NCBI GenBank assembly: GCA_965224235.1
Contig: CBDCYP010000001.1
Span: forward strand, 310,001-374,000
Length of the DNA: 64,000 nt
DNA from: G958295935 sp965224235
GTDB taxonomy: Bacteria > Chloroflexota > Dehalococcoidia > Lucifugimonadales > Lucifugimonadaceae
Direction of reading: 5' to 3'
Shown: positions 25,526-33,590 of the stretch, piece after piece
Layout of the letters: every line of letters starts with the position of its first letter
Numbering within the stretch: position 1 is the first letter of the stretch
Program-made: the position numbers and the translations under genes
The notes under the pieces: generated by a model
Told to the model about the DNA's origin: nothing
Database searches by the model: none
The model's input: only the letters and a program-made list of their open reading frames with translations

Positions 25526-26608
25526 TCACGATGTCAGGTTCCACGGCAGATCCAACTCAGCCGTAATGTCGCGGAACCAGTCGATCACTTCCGGGTGATA
25601 CGGGATGCCCTCAGCCCGCCGTTTGACCTCTTCTTCGGCCTCCGGCAGGCCCGCATATACCACGCGATCCCAACCGCGCGCCGGTGGACAGTCCTTCAAG
25701 TTGCGCATGTACTCGTCCATCGAGTCTTTGAAGTCATCGACATCGGTAAACGCGGCGATGTTGTACGCGATGAAGTGGTGCGATGCGACGCCGCGGTTGA
25801 GAAATCCAGGGCCGGTGCCCGACAGGAGGCCGGAAAGGATGTCGATCATCACGCTCAGGCTGTACCCCTTGTGCGATCCCCCCTCCCTGGTCCCTCCTAC
25901 CGGCAACATGAGTTGGCCGTCTTCAGGCCAGGTCTCTTCCATGATGGGGGTGCCGTCGGGTTTGGCTACCCAGCCCGGCGCAAGCGATGCCCCGAGCCGT
26001 CTCGCCAGCCGCACTTTGTTGCCTGCGACCGCGCTCATCGAGGCGTCGAAAATAAAAGGCTCCTCGTGCCGCGCCGGAGCAGCAATCGACAATGGGTTCA
26101 GCCCGACCAACGCCTTCGCTCCGCCGGTAGGCGCCATTGCCGTGCCGCCTACCGTCATCGATATCCCGATCATGTCGTGCTCGATCGCCATATGCGCATG
26201 GTAGGCAGCCGCGCCAAAATGGCGACCGTTTCCCACGACGACAGCCCCTATCCCCGCCGAGCGGGCCTTTTCTATCGCCATCTTCATGGCAAAGGGACCC
26301 ACCACGAGACCATGACCGCGGTCGCTGTCCAACGTGGCGACGGCTGCCGCTTCGCGGACCACGCGCACTTCCGGCCGGGGGTTGATCGCGCCCTCGCTGA
26401 AGGCTCTGACGTAGTTGCGCATCAGGTTGGAAACGCCGTGCGATTCAATCCCCCTCAGATCGGCGTACACCAGCACGTCCGCGGCCTGCGCCGCATCCGT
26501 CGACGACATCCCCATGAGCGAAAACATCGCCTCGAGAGTAGAGCGCATGTCCTCCTGGCGAACCAGTATCGCTTCGTCTTTCGCTACGTGGAATCTTTCG
26601 AGCACCAA
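25526..26608 (-). CDS. Ldh-family (malate/L-lactate/sulfolactate-type) NAD(P) dehydrogenase
   Basis: A 360-residue member of the malate/lactate dehydrogenase type 2 family (YlbC, ComC, DpkA fold), which oxidises 2-hydroxy acids or reduces cyclic imines and is unrelated to classical LDH. Signatures include GIESHGVSNLMRNYVRAF near residue 53, ATLDSDRGHGLVVGPFAMKMAIEKARSAGIG near 90, VGNGRHFGAAAYHA near 122, GLNPLSIAAPA near 167 and LPVGGTREGGSHKGYSLSVMIDILSG near 235. The start is a TTG with AAGGAG 7 nt upstream; the adjacent GTG is possible. It sits between two HpaI aldolases, so it probably handles a hydroxy-acid intermediate of the same pathway. Confidence 0.9.
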   Translation of the reverse strand: MVLERFHVAKDEAILVRQEDMRSTLEAMFSLMGMSSTDAAQAADVLVYADLRGIESHGVSNLMRNYVRAFSEGAINPRPEVRVVREAAAVATLDSDRGHGLVVGPFAMKMAIEKARSAGIGAVVVGNGRHFGAAAYHAHMAIEHDMIGISMTVGGTAMAPTGGAKALVGLNPLSIAAPARHEEPFIFDASMSAVAGNKVRLARRLGASLAPGWVAKPDGTPIMEETWPEDGQLMLPVGGTREGGSHKGYSLSVMIDILSGLLSGTGPGFLNRGVASHHFIAYNIAAFTDVDDFKDSMDEYMRNLKDCPPARGWDRVVYAGLPEAEEEVKRRAEGIPYHPEVIDWFRDITAELDLPWNLTS

Positions 26609-26657
26609 CGACAGTCTCCTTAAGTGCTATGGCAATTGGCGTTGCGCAACCGCTGGT

Positions 26658-27425
26658 CTACCCAAACTGCTCGCGGAACTCAGCGTATATCTCTTTGGTC
26701 CGTTCAGTTCCGAGCGCCAACACCGACGAAACGTTCATCATCCTGTAACCGGCCGCAATCCAGCGGCGGCAGTCTTCAGGATCGGCGAACGTCGAGGCCA
26801 GCGCCTTACCGGTCCCCTTCATCCGATCAGCAACGTCGGTCATGATGTTTTCAACCTTGCTGTGGTGAATTTGACCGGGTACCCCAAGCGACGCCGAAAG
26901 GTCGGTGGGACCAACAAGTAGGACCTCGAAGTGCTCAAGCTTCAGCGTGTCGTCCAGACGTTCATACGCCTCGACGCTCTCCATCTGGAGAATCAGCATC
27001 GTCTCGCTATTCGCATGCTTGATCACGTCGCCCGCGCCAATGCCGAGCATCGACGCAAACCAAGGCGCGATGCCCCGATTACCTATTGGCGGGTACTTGG
27101 CGTACTGGATGGCCATTGCAGCCTCATCCGGCCCGTCCACCTGAGGCACCATTACTCCTACAGCGCCGACGTCGTAAGCCTTCTTGATCAAACCCGGATC
27201 GTTCCAGGCCACGCGTATGACTAGCGCGACATCCGCTTGCCTGGCCTGCACGGCGACCGTCCCGATCGACTCCGTGCCCCACGGCGCGTGTTCCTGGTCG
27301 GCCCAGACCCAGTCGGGACCGGTCTGATATATGGCCGCGGCGACGTGCGGCTCGAGACTGAACATCGACGTGCCCAACATGAGCGCGTCATCGCGGATCT
27401 TTTGTCTTATATTGCTGGGGTACAT
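26658..27425 (-). CDS. HpcH/HpaI aldolase family protein 2
   Basis: A 255-residue class II aldolase closer to the classical HpaI/GarL type than its neighbour at 24.5 kb. It shows LGTSMFSLEPHVAAAIYQTGPDWVWADQEHAPW near residue 17 (the E and H of the active site), VAWNDPGLIKKAYDVGAVGVMVPQVDGPDEA near 73, MLILQMESVEAYERLDD near 137 and LLVGPTDLSASLGVPGQ near 165. Such enzymes cleave 2-keto-3-deoxy acid-sugars to pyruvate or tartronate semialdehyde plus an aldehyde. The ATG at 27425 is preferred over 27461 because GGGAGAG lies just upstream. It is the first gene of the aldolase/dehydrogenase/aldolase operon, divergent from dehydratase 2. Confidence 0.9.
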   Translation of the reverse strand: MYPSNIRQKIRDDALMLGTSMFSLEPHVAAAIYQTGPDWVWADQEHAPWGTESIGTVAVQARQADVALVIRVAWNDPGLIKKAYDVGAVGVMVPQVDGPDEAAMAIQYAKYPPIGNRGIAPWFASMLGIGAGDVIKHANSETMLILQMESVEAYERLDDTLKLEHFEVLLVGPTDLSASLGVPGQIHHSKVENIMTDVADRMKGTGKALASTFADPEDCRRWIAAGYRMMNVSSVLALGTERTKEIYAEFREQFG

Positions 27426-27568
27426 AATCTCTCCCGGAGTTTCGGACAACATGAGCGGCAACCATACGCGGCCTCTGACGCGATGTTAATCCCGAATTCG
27501 CCCATTTACACGCCATCATTAGCGGGACGGGGGCCTCGAGCCCCGGAATCAGCGGAGTTCTTGATCAC

Positions 27569-28735
27569 ATGAAAATAGAAGAGATACGAATCGACATCAT
27601 CGAGAGCGAGTCGATCGAACCGGCATGGCGGCCGCACCGCCACATGATGGAGTACCCGGGGTCGTATCGGGCCCGTTTCGGCCACCGCCCGTGGCAAGGC
27701 GAACCGGTCAGACTTGAGCCGCGACCGGCATATGGTGCGGTCCTGCGACTACGGACCGACTCGAATCTGGAGACCTGCGGGCTCCTGAACGTGAGTTGGG
27801 GAAAAGACCACGTCGAGTGGGAAGCACACGCTTTCAAGGCCCAGTGGGGTCCCGAAATCATCGGGGAAAACGCCCTCGACAGAGAGCGAATGTGGCACAA
27901 GTTGTGGATGGCGAGAAGGTACTTCCATGTGCCGTCGACCGCCCCGATCGAGTTGATCGACATGCTGCTATGGGACCTGGCCGGGCAGATGGCGAACATG
28001 CCGGTCCACAAGTTGATCGGAGGCTTCAGGGACCGCATCCGCGCATACCAGGTCGTTACGTCTCTGTCCTACGAGGAAAATCTCAAAGCTGCCGCAAAGG
28101 CCAAAGACGACGGGTTCTTCGGCTTCAAAGACCACATGATGCTGGGAGTCGAAACCAATCTGTCGCTTGCCAGCGAACTTCGCGACCTCGTCGGCGATGA
28201 GTTTGAATTGATGCACGATCCGGTACAGCAGTACACGGTCGACGAAGCGATTCACGTCGGAAAGGCCCTGCAAGACCTGGGATACCTCTGGATCGAGGAA
28301 CCTCTGCAAGAGGTCGATATCCGGGGACTCCAGAAATTAGCCGACGCGCTGGAGCTTCCCGTCCTGGCGCTGGAGTCGATCGAGGGCCACCCCTACCTGG
28401 TAGTTCCCTACCTCGTGGCCGGCGCAGTCGACATCGTCCGCCAACGGGGCCTTGGCATAACCGGCCAGTTGAAACTGGCGAACCTCTGTGACATGTTCGG
28501 TGTGGGGTGCCACGGAGGCAATCCGCACGTTGTTGCCGCGGTGCGGAACGATGATTGGTGGGAGCACGCCAGCTCTCCGCTTGCGCCGCCACCATCTCTT
28601 CAAACTGCGTTTGCGAGCCTCATTCAGGATACAACCCGCGTTGAGGGTGGGCACATGTACCCGCCGACCGGCCCGGGCCTTGGCAGGCGCATCGATTGGG
28701 ACGGGATCGAATCGCGCACAATAGCCACGGTTTGA
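27569..28735 (+). CDS. Enolase-superfamily (mandelate racemase/muconate lactonising) dehydratase 2
   Basis: A 388-residue enolase-superfamily protein. The capping domain spans about 1-125. The barrel has K187-D188-H189 (FFGFKDHMM) in the base position, then the Mg ligands D217 (ELMHDPVQ), E243 or E244 (WIEEPL) and E269 (LALESIEGH). H315 in GVGCHGGNPH is a candidate second base. It is only distantly like dehydratase 1 at 20 kb, so it probably acts on a different acid. A GGAG stands about 12 nt before the ATG. It is divergent from the HpaI-2 operon with a gap near 140 bp that may hold a shared regulatory region. Confidence 0.88.
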   Translation: MKIEEIRIDIIESESIEPAWRPHRHMMEYPGSYRARFGHRPWQGEPVRLEPRPAYGAVLRLRTDSNLETCGLLNVSWGKDHVEWEAHAFKAQWGPEIIGENALDRERMWHKLWMARRYFHVPSTAPIELIDMLLWDLAGQMANMPVHKLIGGFRDRIRAYQVVTSLSYEENLKAAAKAKDDGFFGFKDHMMLGVETNLSLASELRDLVGDEFELMHDPVQQYTVDEAIHVGKALQDLGYLWIEEPLQEVDIRGLQKLADALELPVLALESIEGHPYLVVPYLVAGAVDIVRQRGLGITGQLKLANLCDMFGVGCHGGNPHVVAAVRNDDWWEHASSPLAPPPSLQTAFASLIQDTTRVEGGHMYPPTGPGLGRRIDWDGIESRTIATV

Positions 28736-28839
28736 TTGGACACCCTGGCGCGACGCTGCCTCCAAAAAGGTTGCCCAGCACGGGCCTTGCAATACAATCG
28801 CTCTTGCAAAACTTTGAATCTGAAAGGCCGGACAGACTG

Positions 28840-29154
28840 ATGATTGTCGTATCTACAGATAACGTGACGGGATCGGAAATCACAGAAGTTCTTGGATTGG
28901 TAAGAGGCAACACCGTTCGCGCCAAAAACATCGGGCGGGACTTTTTGGCCGGCATCAAGAACATTATGGGCGGCGAGTTGACGGCCTACTCCGAACTGAT
29001 GCAGGAGTCGCGGGAGCAGGCGACGCAACGAATGATCACCGAGGCGGAAGCTTACGGCGCAGACGCCGTGGTCGCAGTCCGCTACACCACCGCCGCTGTC
29101 GCTAACGGCGCCGCAGAGATCCTCTCCTACGGCACGGCCGTCAAGCTGCGCTGA
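28840..29154 (+). CDS. YbjQ/UPF0145 family protein
   Basis: A 104-residue protein of the YbjQ (DUF74) family, small pentameric beta-rich proteins of uncertain function sometimes called heavy-metal-binding. The match covers the full length: MIVVSTDNVTGSEITEVLGLVRGNTVRAKNIGRD, then IKNIMGGELTAYSELMQESREQATQRMITEAEAYGADAVVAVRY, ending in SYGTAVKLR. The longer frame upstream (from 28696) is non-coding tail, and the ATG at 28840 gives the canonical start with AAAGG upstream. It follows dehydratase 2 by about 105 nt and precedes two minus-strand tRNAs. No link to the sugar pathway is evident. Confidence 0.88.
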   Translation: MIVVSTDNVTGSEITEVLGLVRGNTVRAKNIGRDFLAGIKNIMGGELTAYSELMQESREQATQRMITEAEAYGADAVVAVRYTTAAVANGAAEILSYGTAVKLR

Positions 29155-29265
29155 CCGCAAGACCCGACAACGTCGCTTTCCATAGCGGGGAAGGTTAGCG
29201 TTAACGAGGGGAGACTAAGTGCGACAACGGGTACGGCGCTACCCCGCATAAATAGTAGGAGTTGG

Positions 29266-29338
29266 CACGCCCGGAGGGATTCGAACCCCCGACCCCCTGG
29301 TTCGAAGCCAGATGCTCTATCCACTGAGCTACGGGCGC
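29266..29338 (-). tRNA. tRNA-Arg (anticodon TCG)
   Basis: The minus strand gives a full cloverleaf. The 7-bp acceptor GCGCCCG pairs with CGGGCGT with one G-U, the D-arm is GCTC...GAGC, the anticodon loop is CTTCGAA with anticodon TCG (reads CGA), and the T-loop is TTCGAAT. The discriminator G is at 29266 and CCA is encoded at 29263-29265. Confidence 0.95.
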
Positions 29339-29476
29339 ACGGTTGGCGAGTGCCCGTCGGTATGTCCGACGGGGCGATATGACGATAACGCCGAGCCATT
29401 TGCACCGCGCCTGAAAAGTGACGGTAAATCCAATTGGTCCGGCATGCCCGTCTACGCGACTTTGGGCATTTGTTGG

Positions 29477-29550
29477 GGTGAGCGGAGGGGATCGAACCCT
29501 CGATCTTCAGGGCCACAACCTGACGTGTTAACCACTACACTACGCCCACC
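29477..29550 (-). tRNA. tRNA-His (anticodon GTG)
   Basis: Minus-strand cloverleaf with acceptor GTGGGCG paired to CGCTCAC, anticodon loop TTGTGGC (anticodon GTG) and T-loop TTCGATC. The histidine-specific extra G(-1) at 29550 faces C73 at 29477, a strong identity mark. CCA is encoded at 29474-29476. It lies about 140 nt from tRNA-Arg and may be co-transcribed with it. Confidence 0.95.
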
Positions 29551-29610
29551 ATGCCGAATAATGAGACTAGCACCCACATGATGCTCAATCAAACTCAGTC
29601 CTGAGCGTCA

Positions 29611-30384
29611 CTACCCTGATTCACCCTGCTCCCTCAGCCACTCGCGGTACCGCCCCACTGTTTCCTCCGTTGGAGGATAGTAGCGGCCCGGAGGCGCATT
29701 CTCAGCGTCCATCAACCCCATGATGAACCGCTCGACCCGTTCGTGTTCCTCGATCCAGGCGATTACTTCAGCCGCGAGCTGACAGGGTATAACGACGACC
29801 CCGTCATCGTCCGCGACGATCAGATCGCCGGGCATAACGAGAACACCACCGCATCCGATCGGGACGTTCGCCTCGAACGCTTCGATGCCGGGGCGATTCA
29901 CGGTCGGCAGACGGTCGGCCGCAAACACAGCCATGCCGTATTCGTCGCCGATCAGGTCGACGTCACGCATGGAGGCGTCCGTCACGACTCCCACGGCCTT
30001 GTTCATGTGCAGATGCCTCGTCTTGACGTTGCCCAGAATCGTATGCCGGGCGTCGCGATTCCCATCCACAACCAGCACGTCGCCGGGACCGCAGGTCGCC
30101 ATCGCCGCGTACTCCGGTGAATGCTCACCCTTGCGCGTAATCTCAAGCAGGTCCGGCCGCGGCGGGATAAACCGCAACGTACGGGCACGCGCCGCTATCT
30201 TGCGGCCCGGTGTCATTGGCCTCACGCCGTACATGAAACAGTTCTGCCATGACGCCATCTCGTAGGTGCCCTCCGGCGCCTCGAGCCCCATCCGGAACAT
30301 GGCGCTGAAACATGTCGCGGAAGTCACCTCCTGGAACCGTTTCAACAGATCATCATCTATGTGGACCCTGGGTTCATATGTCAT
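29611..30384 (-). CDS. RraA-type (4-hydroxy-4-methyl-2-oxoglutarate aldolase-like) protein
   Basis: A 257-residue member of the RraA/HMG-aldolase family. Relatives with the full Gly-x20-Arg-Asp site are class II aldolases for 4-hydroxy-4-methyl-2-oxoglutarate or oxaloacetate decarboxylases. Visible are ARARTLRFIPPRPDLLE near residue 65, CGPGDVLVVDGNRDARHTILGN near 93 (the D of the ligand set), VGVVTDASMRDVDLIGDEYGMAVFA near 130 and the classic VMPGDLIVADDDGVVVIP near 188. The ATG at 30384 is chosen over 30441 because the extra residues look non-coding and AAGG lies upstream. Chemically it fits the keto-acid aldolase theme of the 24-29 kb genes, but the tRNAs separate it from them. Confidence 0.88.
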   Translation of the reverse strand: MTYEPRVHIDDDLLKRFQEVTSATCFSAMFRMGLEAPEGTYEMASWQNCFMYGVRPMTPGRKIAARARTLRFIPPRPDLLEITRKGEHSPEYAAMATCGPGDVLVVDGNRDARHTILGNVKTRHLHMNKAVGVVTDASMRDVDLIGDEYGMAVFAADRLPTVNRPGIEAFEANVPIGCGGVLVMPGDLIVADDDGVVVIPCQLAAEVIAWIEEHERVERFIMGLMDAENAPPGRYYPPTEETVGRYREWLREQGESG

Positions 30385-30483
30385 GACAAAAGCCTTTCCA
30401 ATTCTGTTAAGTCGAACGACGCCGACTCCTATGCCGTACACTTCCGCGGGCGAATTTTAGAGGAACGGATCAGGGGCAGGTCG

Positions 30484-30579
30484 TCAACGTAATTCCCGAC
30501 CCACCGCTTCTTCCATGGATGCGTAGCCGCTCTGAAACCCGCCCGGTCCCGCGTCCATGCCACGTGCTGCCTCACGCAT
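30484..30579 (-). CDS. Possible small ORF or gene remnant, 31 residues
   Basis: Between the RraA gene and pepA a minus-strand frame reads MREAARGMDAGPGGFQSGYA, then SMEEAVGRELR before a TGA. Open sequence continues upstream without a start (KRYRWIRLRKA). The composition is protein-like, and SMEEAV-x-REL resembles the tail of small ribbon-helix-helix or antitoxin proteins. The ribosome site is poor. It may be the end of a lost gene. I do not assign a function. Confidence 0.22.
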   Translation of the reverse strand: MREAARGMDAGPGGFQSGYASMEEAVGRELR

Positions 30580-30671
30580 CGCCTTACGCAGGCGGATCCA
30601 CCTGTAACGTTTCCTGTTACCGGGATGTAATCAGATGACGGCTCCTACGGTGTAACGAATCCTGTCTGCCG

Positions 30672-32195
30672 TCAGGCTGAGAGATCTTCCACGAGTTGCA
30701 CCAGCGATCTTGCGCCGACGCCCGTGGCGCCCGATACGTTCACTCCATCGGTCGAATCAGCCATGCTGGTCGCCGCGATATCGACGTGCGCCCACGGAGT
30801 CTCACCGGCGAATTCCGCTATGAAGTGAGCCGCCGTGATCGAACCGGCGGGCCGTCCACCCGTGTTCTTGATGTCAGCCACTTTCGATCGGTTCTGCTTC
30901 TTCGACACCTCGTCCAGGGGAAGACGCCACATCGCCTCTCCCCTGCGCGCGCCGGCTGCCAACACGGCGTCGACGAGTTCGTCGTTATTGCTGAACACAG
31001 CGCTTTGCCCCCGACCCAGGGCAATCGTTGCGGCGCCGGTCAGTGTTGCCAGGTCCACGATGCGATTGGCGCCCTTCGACTTTGCGTAAGAGATCGCGTC
31101 GGCGAGCGTCAGGCGACCCTCTGCGTCGGTGTTATCGACCTCGATCGTCTTGCCACTCATCGAAGTGACGACGTCCCCGGGCCGTTGCGCCGAGGCGCCA
31201 GGCATGTTCTCCGCGGCGGCCACGATGGCGTGCACGTTGATTCGCGGTTTGAGTCGCGCCAACGCGCCGATAGCGCCGATAACCGCCGCGCCCCCGCCCA
31301 TGTCGCCCTTCATTGCCGCCATCCCGCCCGCGGGCTTGAGTGATATCCCACCGGTGTCGAATGTGATGCCTTTTCCAATCAGCCAAATGTTGTTTTGCCC
31401 GTCTTCCGCGTCCCCTTCGTACGAGAGATGAATGAACTTCGGTGGCTGACTGCTGCCTTGAGCAACGCCCAGGAAAGCCCCCATCCCCAGTTTTTCGATG
31501 TCGTCCTGTTCGAGAACGTTGCAGCCTAGCCCCGCCGAACTTGCCACGTCACAAGCGGTTTCCGCCATCTTTGACGGTGGGAACAGGTTGGCCGGTTCGT
31601 TGACCATATCCCGGGCTGCTATACCTGCATTGGCGTACGTCTCGCCTCGCTCGACTCCGGCCTTGAGGATCGCTCGATTGTCCTGAACAATGTCCACAAG
31701 CGTGAGCGACTCGAATTTTCGCTTATCGTCGTCTGACTTCGACTTGTACTTGTCGAACTTGTACAAGCCCAGGATCGCGCCTTCGGCGATCGCCTCGGCG
31801 CTGGCATCCGGCTCAAACCCGCCGATTCCGGCGCCGTGCACGATAGTCGTTGCACGCGTGATCGACGCGGCTTCCAGCTTGCGCAGCGCGCTCGCGGTTA
31901 CATGCCGGACGGTATCCAAATCCAATACGAAATCGTCCTGCTTGCCGAGACCTGCAACCAGGACCCTCGCCGGACCGAACATCGGAAATGCCGAATCCGG
32001 AGTGTGTATCAGGGTCAGTTCGCCAAGGCGTCCCGAAATCTCACCATCTGAAATCAACCCGGATATAACACCGCCTAACGCGCTGTCGACCGCGCCGGTA
32101 GCCCCGGCGGGATCTTTCACGCCTTCGAAGAGATTCACGATCAGCGCGGGCGTTTCCTGTTCGGTAACGTCGCCAATCGCCACTTTGATTTTCAA
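30672..32195 (-). CDS. pepA: Leucyl aminopeptidase (M17 family)
   Basis: Cytosolic dizinc/manganese aminopeptidase of 507 residues. The N-terminal macro-like domain covers about 1-165. The catalytic domain starts with ANAGIAARDMVNEPANLFPPSKMAE. It has the metal and catalytic blocks IGKGITFDTGGISLKPAGGMAAMKGDMGGGAAV near 275-305, with the lysine and aspartates, and the family signature NTDAEGRL near 355 with the Asp/Glu ligands and catalytic Arg. A C-terminal block has GGRPAGSITAAHFIAEF. Translation starts at TTG (32195) with GGAGG 9 nt upstream. It is monocistronic. PepA homologues can also bind Xer sites as accessory factors, which may matter since xerC is 8 kb away, but nothing here shows that. 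Confidence 0.95.
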   Translation of the reverse strand: MKIKVAIGDVTEQETPALIVNLFEGVKDPAGATGAVDSALGGVISGLISDGEISGRLGELTLIHTPDSAFPMFGPARVLVAGLGKQDDFVLDLDTVRHVTASALRKLEAASITRATTIVHGAGIGGFEPDASAEAIAEGAILGLYKFDKYKSKSDDDKRKFESLTLVDIVQDNRAILKAGVERGETYANAGIAARDMVNEPANLFPPSKMAETACDVASSAGLGCNVLEQDDIEKLGMGAFLGVAQGSSQPPKFIHLSYEGDAEDGQNNIWLIGKGITFDTGGISLKPAGGMAAMKGDMGGGAAVIGAIGALARLKPRINVHAIVAAAENMPGASAQRPGDVVTSMSGKTIEVDNTDAEGRLTLADAISYAKSKGANRIVDLATLTGAATIALGRGQSAVFSNNDELVDAVLAAGARRGEAMWRLPLDEVSKKQNRSKVADIKNTGGRPAGSITAAHFIAEFAGETPWAHVDIAATSMADSTDGVNVSGATGVGARSLVQLVEDLSA

Positions 32196-32646
32196 CCGCT
32201 AATACCTCCGCGTTGCCGAATACCGTTGCGGGACCGGACGCGGATTTTTACGTCCGTCGAATCCCGAATTCGCTGTGCATTGTAGTGGCAGTTTCGTCTG
32301 TGGAACGGTTGGAAACGCCAAACCCGTCAGGCCATACTGCCCCAGAAATCCGCTTAAAGTTTTGAACTTGTTCGAAACAACACCTATACACTAGGTCACC
32401 GAAAATAGTACGAACGTACCTAGTACTACGTACCAGCCAGGCAATATCGTTTGGCAATCAGTTGGAACCACAGGCAGACGTGTCCGGCCTTCCTGTGGCG
32501 CCACTGTTGGGGACCTCACCAGGCATCGCTAACGGGGGTCGCCAGATGAGATTGAGTTAGCGGCCCGAATCGCCAAGCCGGCAACGGCAAACGACCCGGC
32601 CAATCACGTTTCTCGGCAACGCAACAACCCGGACTCGAGGTGTCAC
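32196..32646 (+). other. 450-bp divergent intergenic region with promoter and stem-loops
   Basis: No coding sequence. It contains a good sigma-70 promoter on the plus strand (separate entry). A CCACAGG/CCTGTGG stem is near 32467-32497, and a CGCTAAC/GTTAGCG stem encloses a G-rich loop near 32527-32563. Transcription from the promoter would give a leader of about 250 nt before the MBL gene. I could not match it to a known riboswitch. Confidence 0.4.
32362..32390 (+). promoter_or_regulatory. Strong sigma-70-like promoter with internal dyad operator
   Basis: TTGAAC (32362-32367), a 17-bp spacer and TATACA (32385-32390) match consensus closely. The spacer starts with the near-palindrome TTGTTCGAAACAA (32368-32380), a plausible repressor site. 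The exact reverse complement of that 13-mer occurs at 52401-52413. It points towards the MBL hydrolase 257 bp downstream. Confidence 0.5.
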
Positions 32647-33489
32647 ATGCAGAGCAATAAAGTCGCAGTGCGAGTCATCAGTGACGGTTCGTTCCTGTTG
32701 GACGGAGGTCCGATGTTCGGCCCAGTCCCGAAAGTCCTTTGGGAGAGAACCGCCAAACCAGACCGAAAGAACCGCGTACGCCTGGGGTTAAACAGCCTGC
32801 TCATCTCAGCCCCCGAGGCAAACGTGTTGGTCGACGCCGGCATCGGTTCGAAGGAACCCGAAGTTAATCGGGAAATCTACGGACACAGTTCCAGCAAGCT
32901 GCAGCGCAACCTGCGCGAACACGGTGTCTCCATTCGCGATATCAACTTCGTGATCCTCACACACCTGCACTTCGACCACTGCGGCGGTTCGACTCGCCTT
33001 GACCGTGACGGCAACATCATCCCCACGTTTCCCAACGCCAGGTATCTCGTACAGCGCACCGCGTGGGAGGAGGCCTTCAACCCGAACGAGCGAGCCATCC
33101 CGGTGTACGGGCACGGTATCGAGCATCTGAAAGTGCTTGAAGAACGCGGCATGATCGACTTCCTTGACGGCGACACCGAAGTCACCCCCGGCGTCCACGC
33201 CATCGTGACCGACGGCTACTCCAGTGGCCACATGATCGTCACTGTCAACGCCGGCAGTGAGCGGGTCGTGTACCTGTCAGACCTCATTCCCACCCCCAAC
33301 CACCTTCCCCTGCCCTACATCACAGCATTCGATCGTTTTCCGGAACAGACTCTCAAGGTCAAGAAGGAGATGCTCGAAAAAGCCGAACGGGAGGGCTGGC
33401 TGATGGTCTTCTCCCACGGATACACCGAGCGGGCCGGCTACCTCAAGCGCGACAAGAACGGTCTTTCGCTCAATCCCGTGACCTTCTAA
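32647..33489 (+). CDS. MBL-fold metallo-hydrolase
   Basis: A 280-residue metallo-beta-lactamase-fold hydrolase, lactonase or glyoxalase-II-like. The zinc motif HLHFDH lies near residue 106-111 (ILTHLHFDHCGG). Further ligands are expected at the His in YSSGHMIV near 195, the Asp in VYLSDLIPTPNH near 217 and the His in VFSHGYTERAG near 262. It lacks a signal peptide. The ATG has GAGGTG about 7 nt upstream. It has its own promoter region and a strong terminator after it, so it is a single-gene unit. Lactonase or quorum-quenching activity is possible by family but not shown. Confidence 0.88.
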   Translation: MQSNKVAVRVISDGSFLLDGGPMFGPVPKVLWERTAKPDRKNRVRLGLNSLLISAPEANVLVDAGIGSKEPEVNREIYGHSSSKLQRNLREHGVSIRDINFVILTHLHFDHCGGSTRLDRDGNIIPTFPNARYLVQRTAWEEAFNPNERAIPVYGHGIEHLKVLEERGMIDFLDGDTEVTPGVHAIVTDGYSSGHMIVTVNAGSERVVYLSDLIPTPNHLPLPYITAFDRFPEQTLKVKKEMLEKAEREGWLMVFSHGYTERAGYLKRDKNGLSLNPVTF

Positions 33490-33537
33490 AACGTTCGTCT
33501 GCAAGTCAGTCGGAAATAACGATCCACACTACAGAAA

Positions 33538-33567
33538 GGGGTCGTCCCACCGGGGCGGCCCCTTTTT
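33538..33567 (+). terminator. Rho-independent terminator, probably bidirectional
   Basis: GGGGTCGTCCC and GGGCGGCCCC form an 11-bp stem with two or three G-U pairs and a 3-nt loop, followed by TTTTT at 33563-33567. A-rich sequence precedes it (CAGAAAGG), so it may also stop the convergent mtaB transcript. Confidence 0.85.
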
Positions 33568-33590
33568 CGCGTCCGGCATACTGCCTGAAG

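Noticed and set aside
25520..26623. 367-codon plus-strand frame antisense to the Ldh-type dehydrogenase.
   Set aside because: It mirrors a real gene with clear family motifs on the minus strand; the plus-strand translation is Arg/His/Pro-rich with no domain.
29127..29581. Frames over 100 codons across the two tRNA genes, including a translation with GSNPRSSGPQ.
   Set aside because: They are translations of tRNA-Arg and tRNA-His on both strands; such phrases are a known artefact of tRNA genes.
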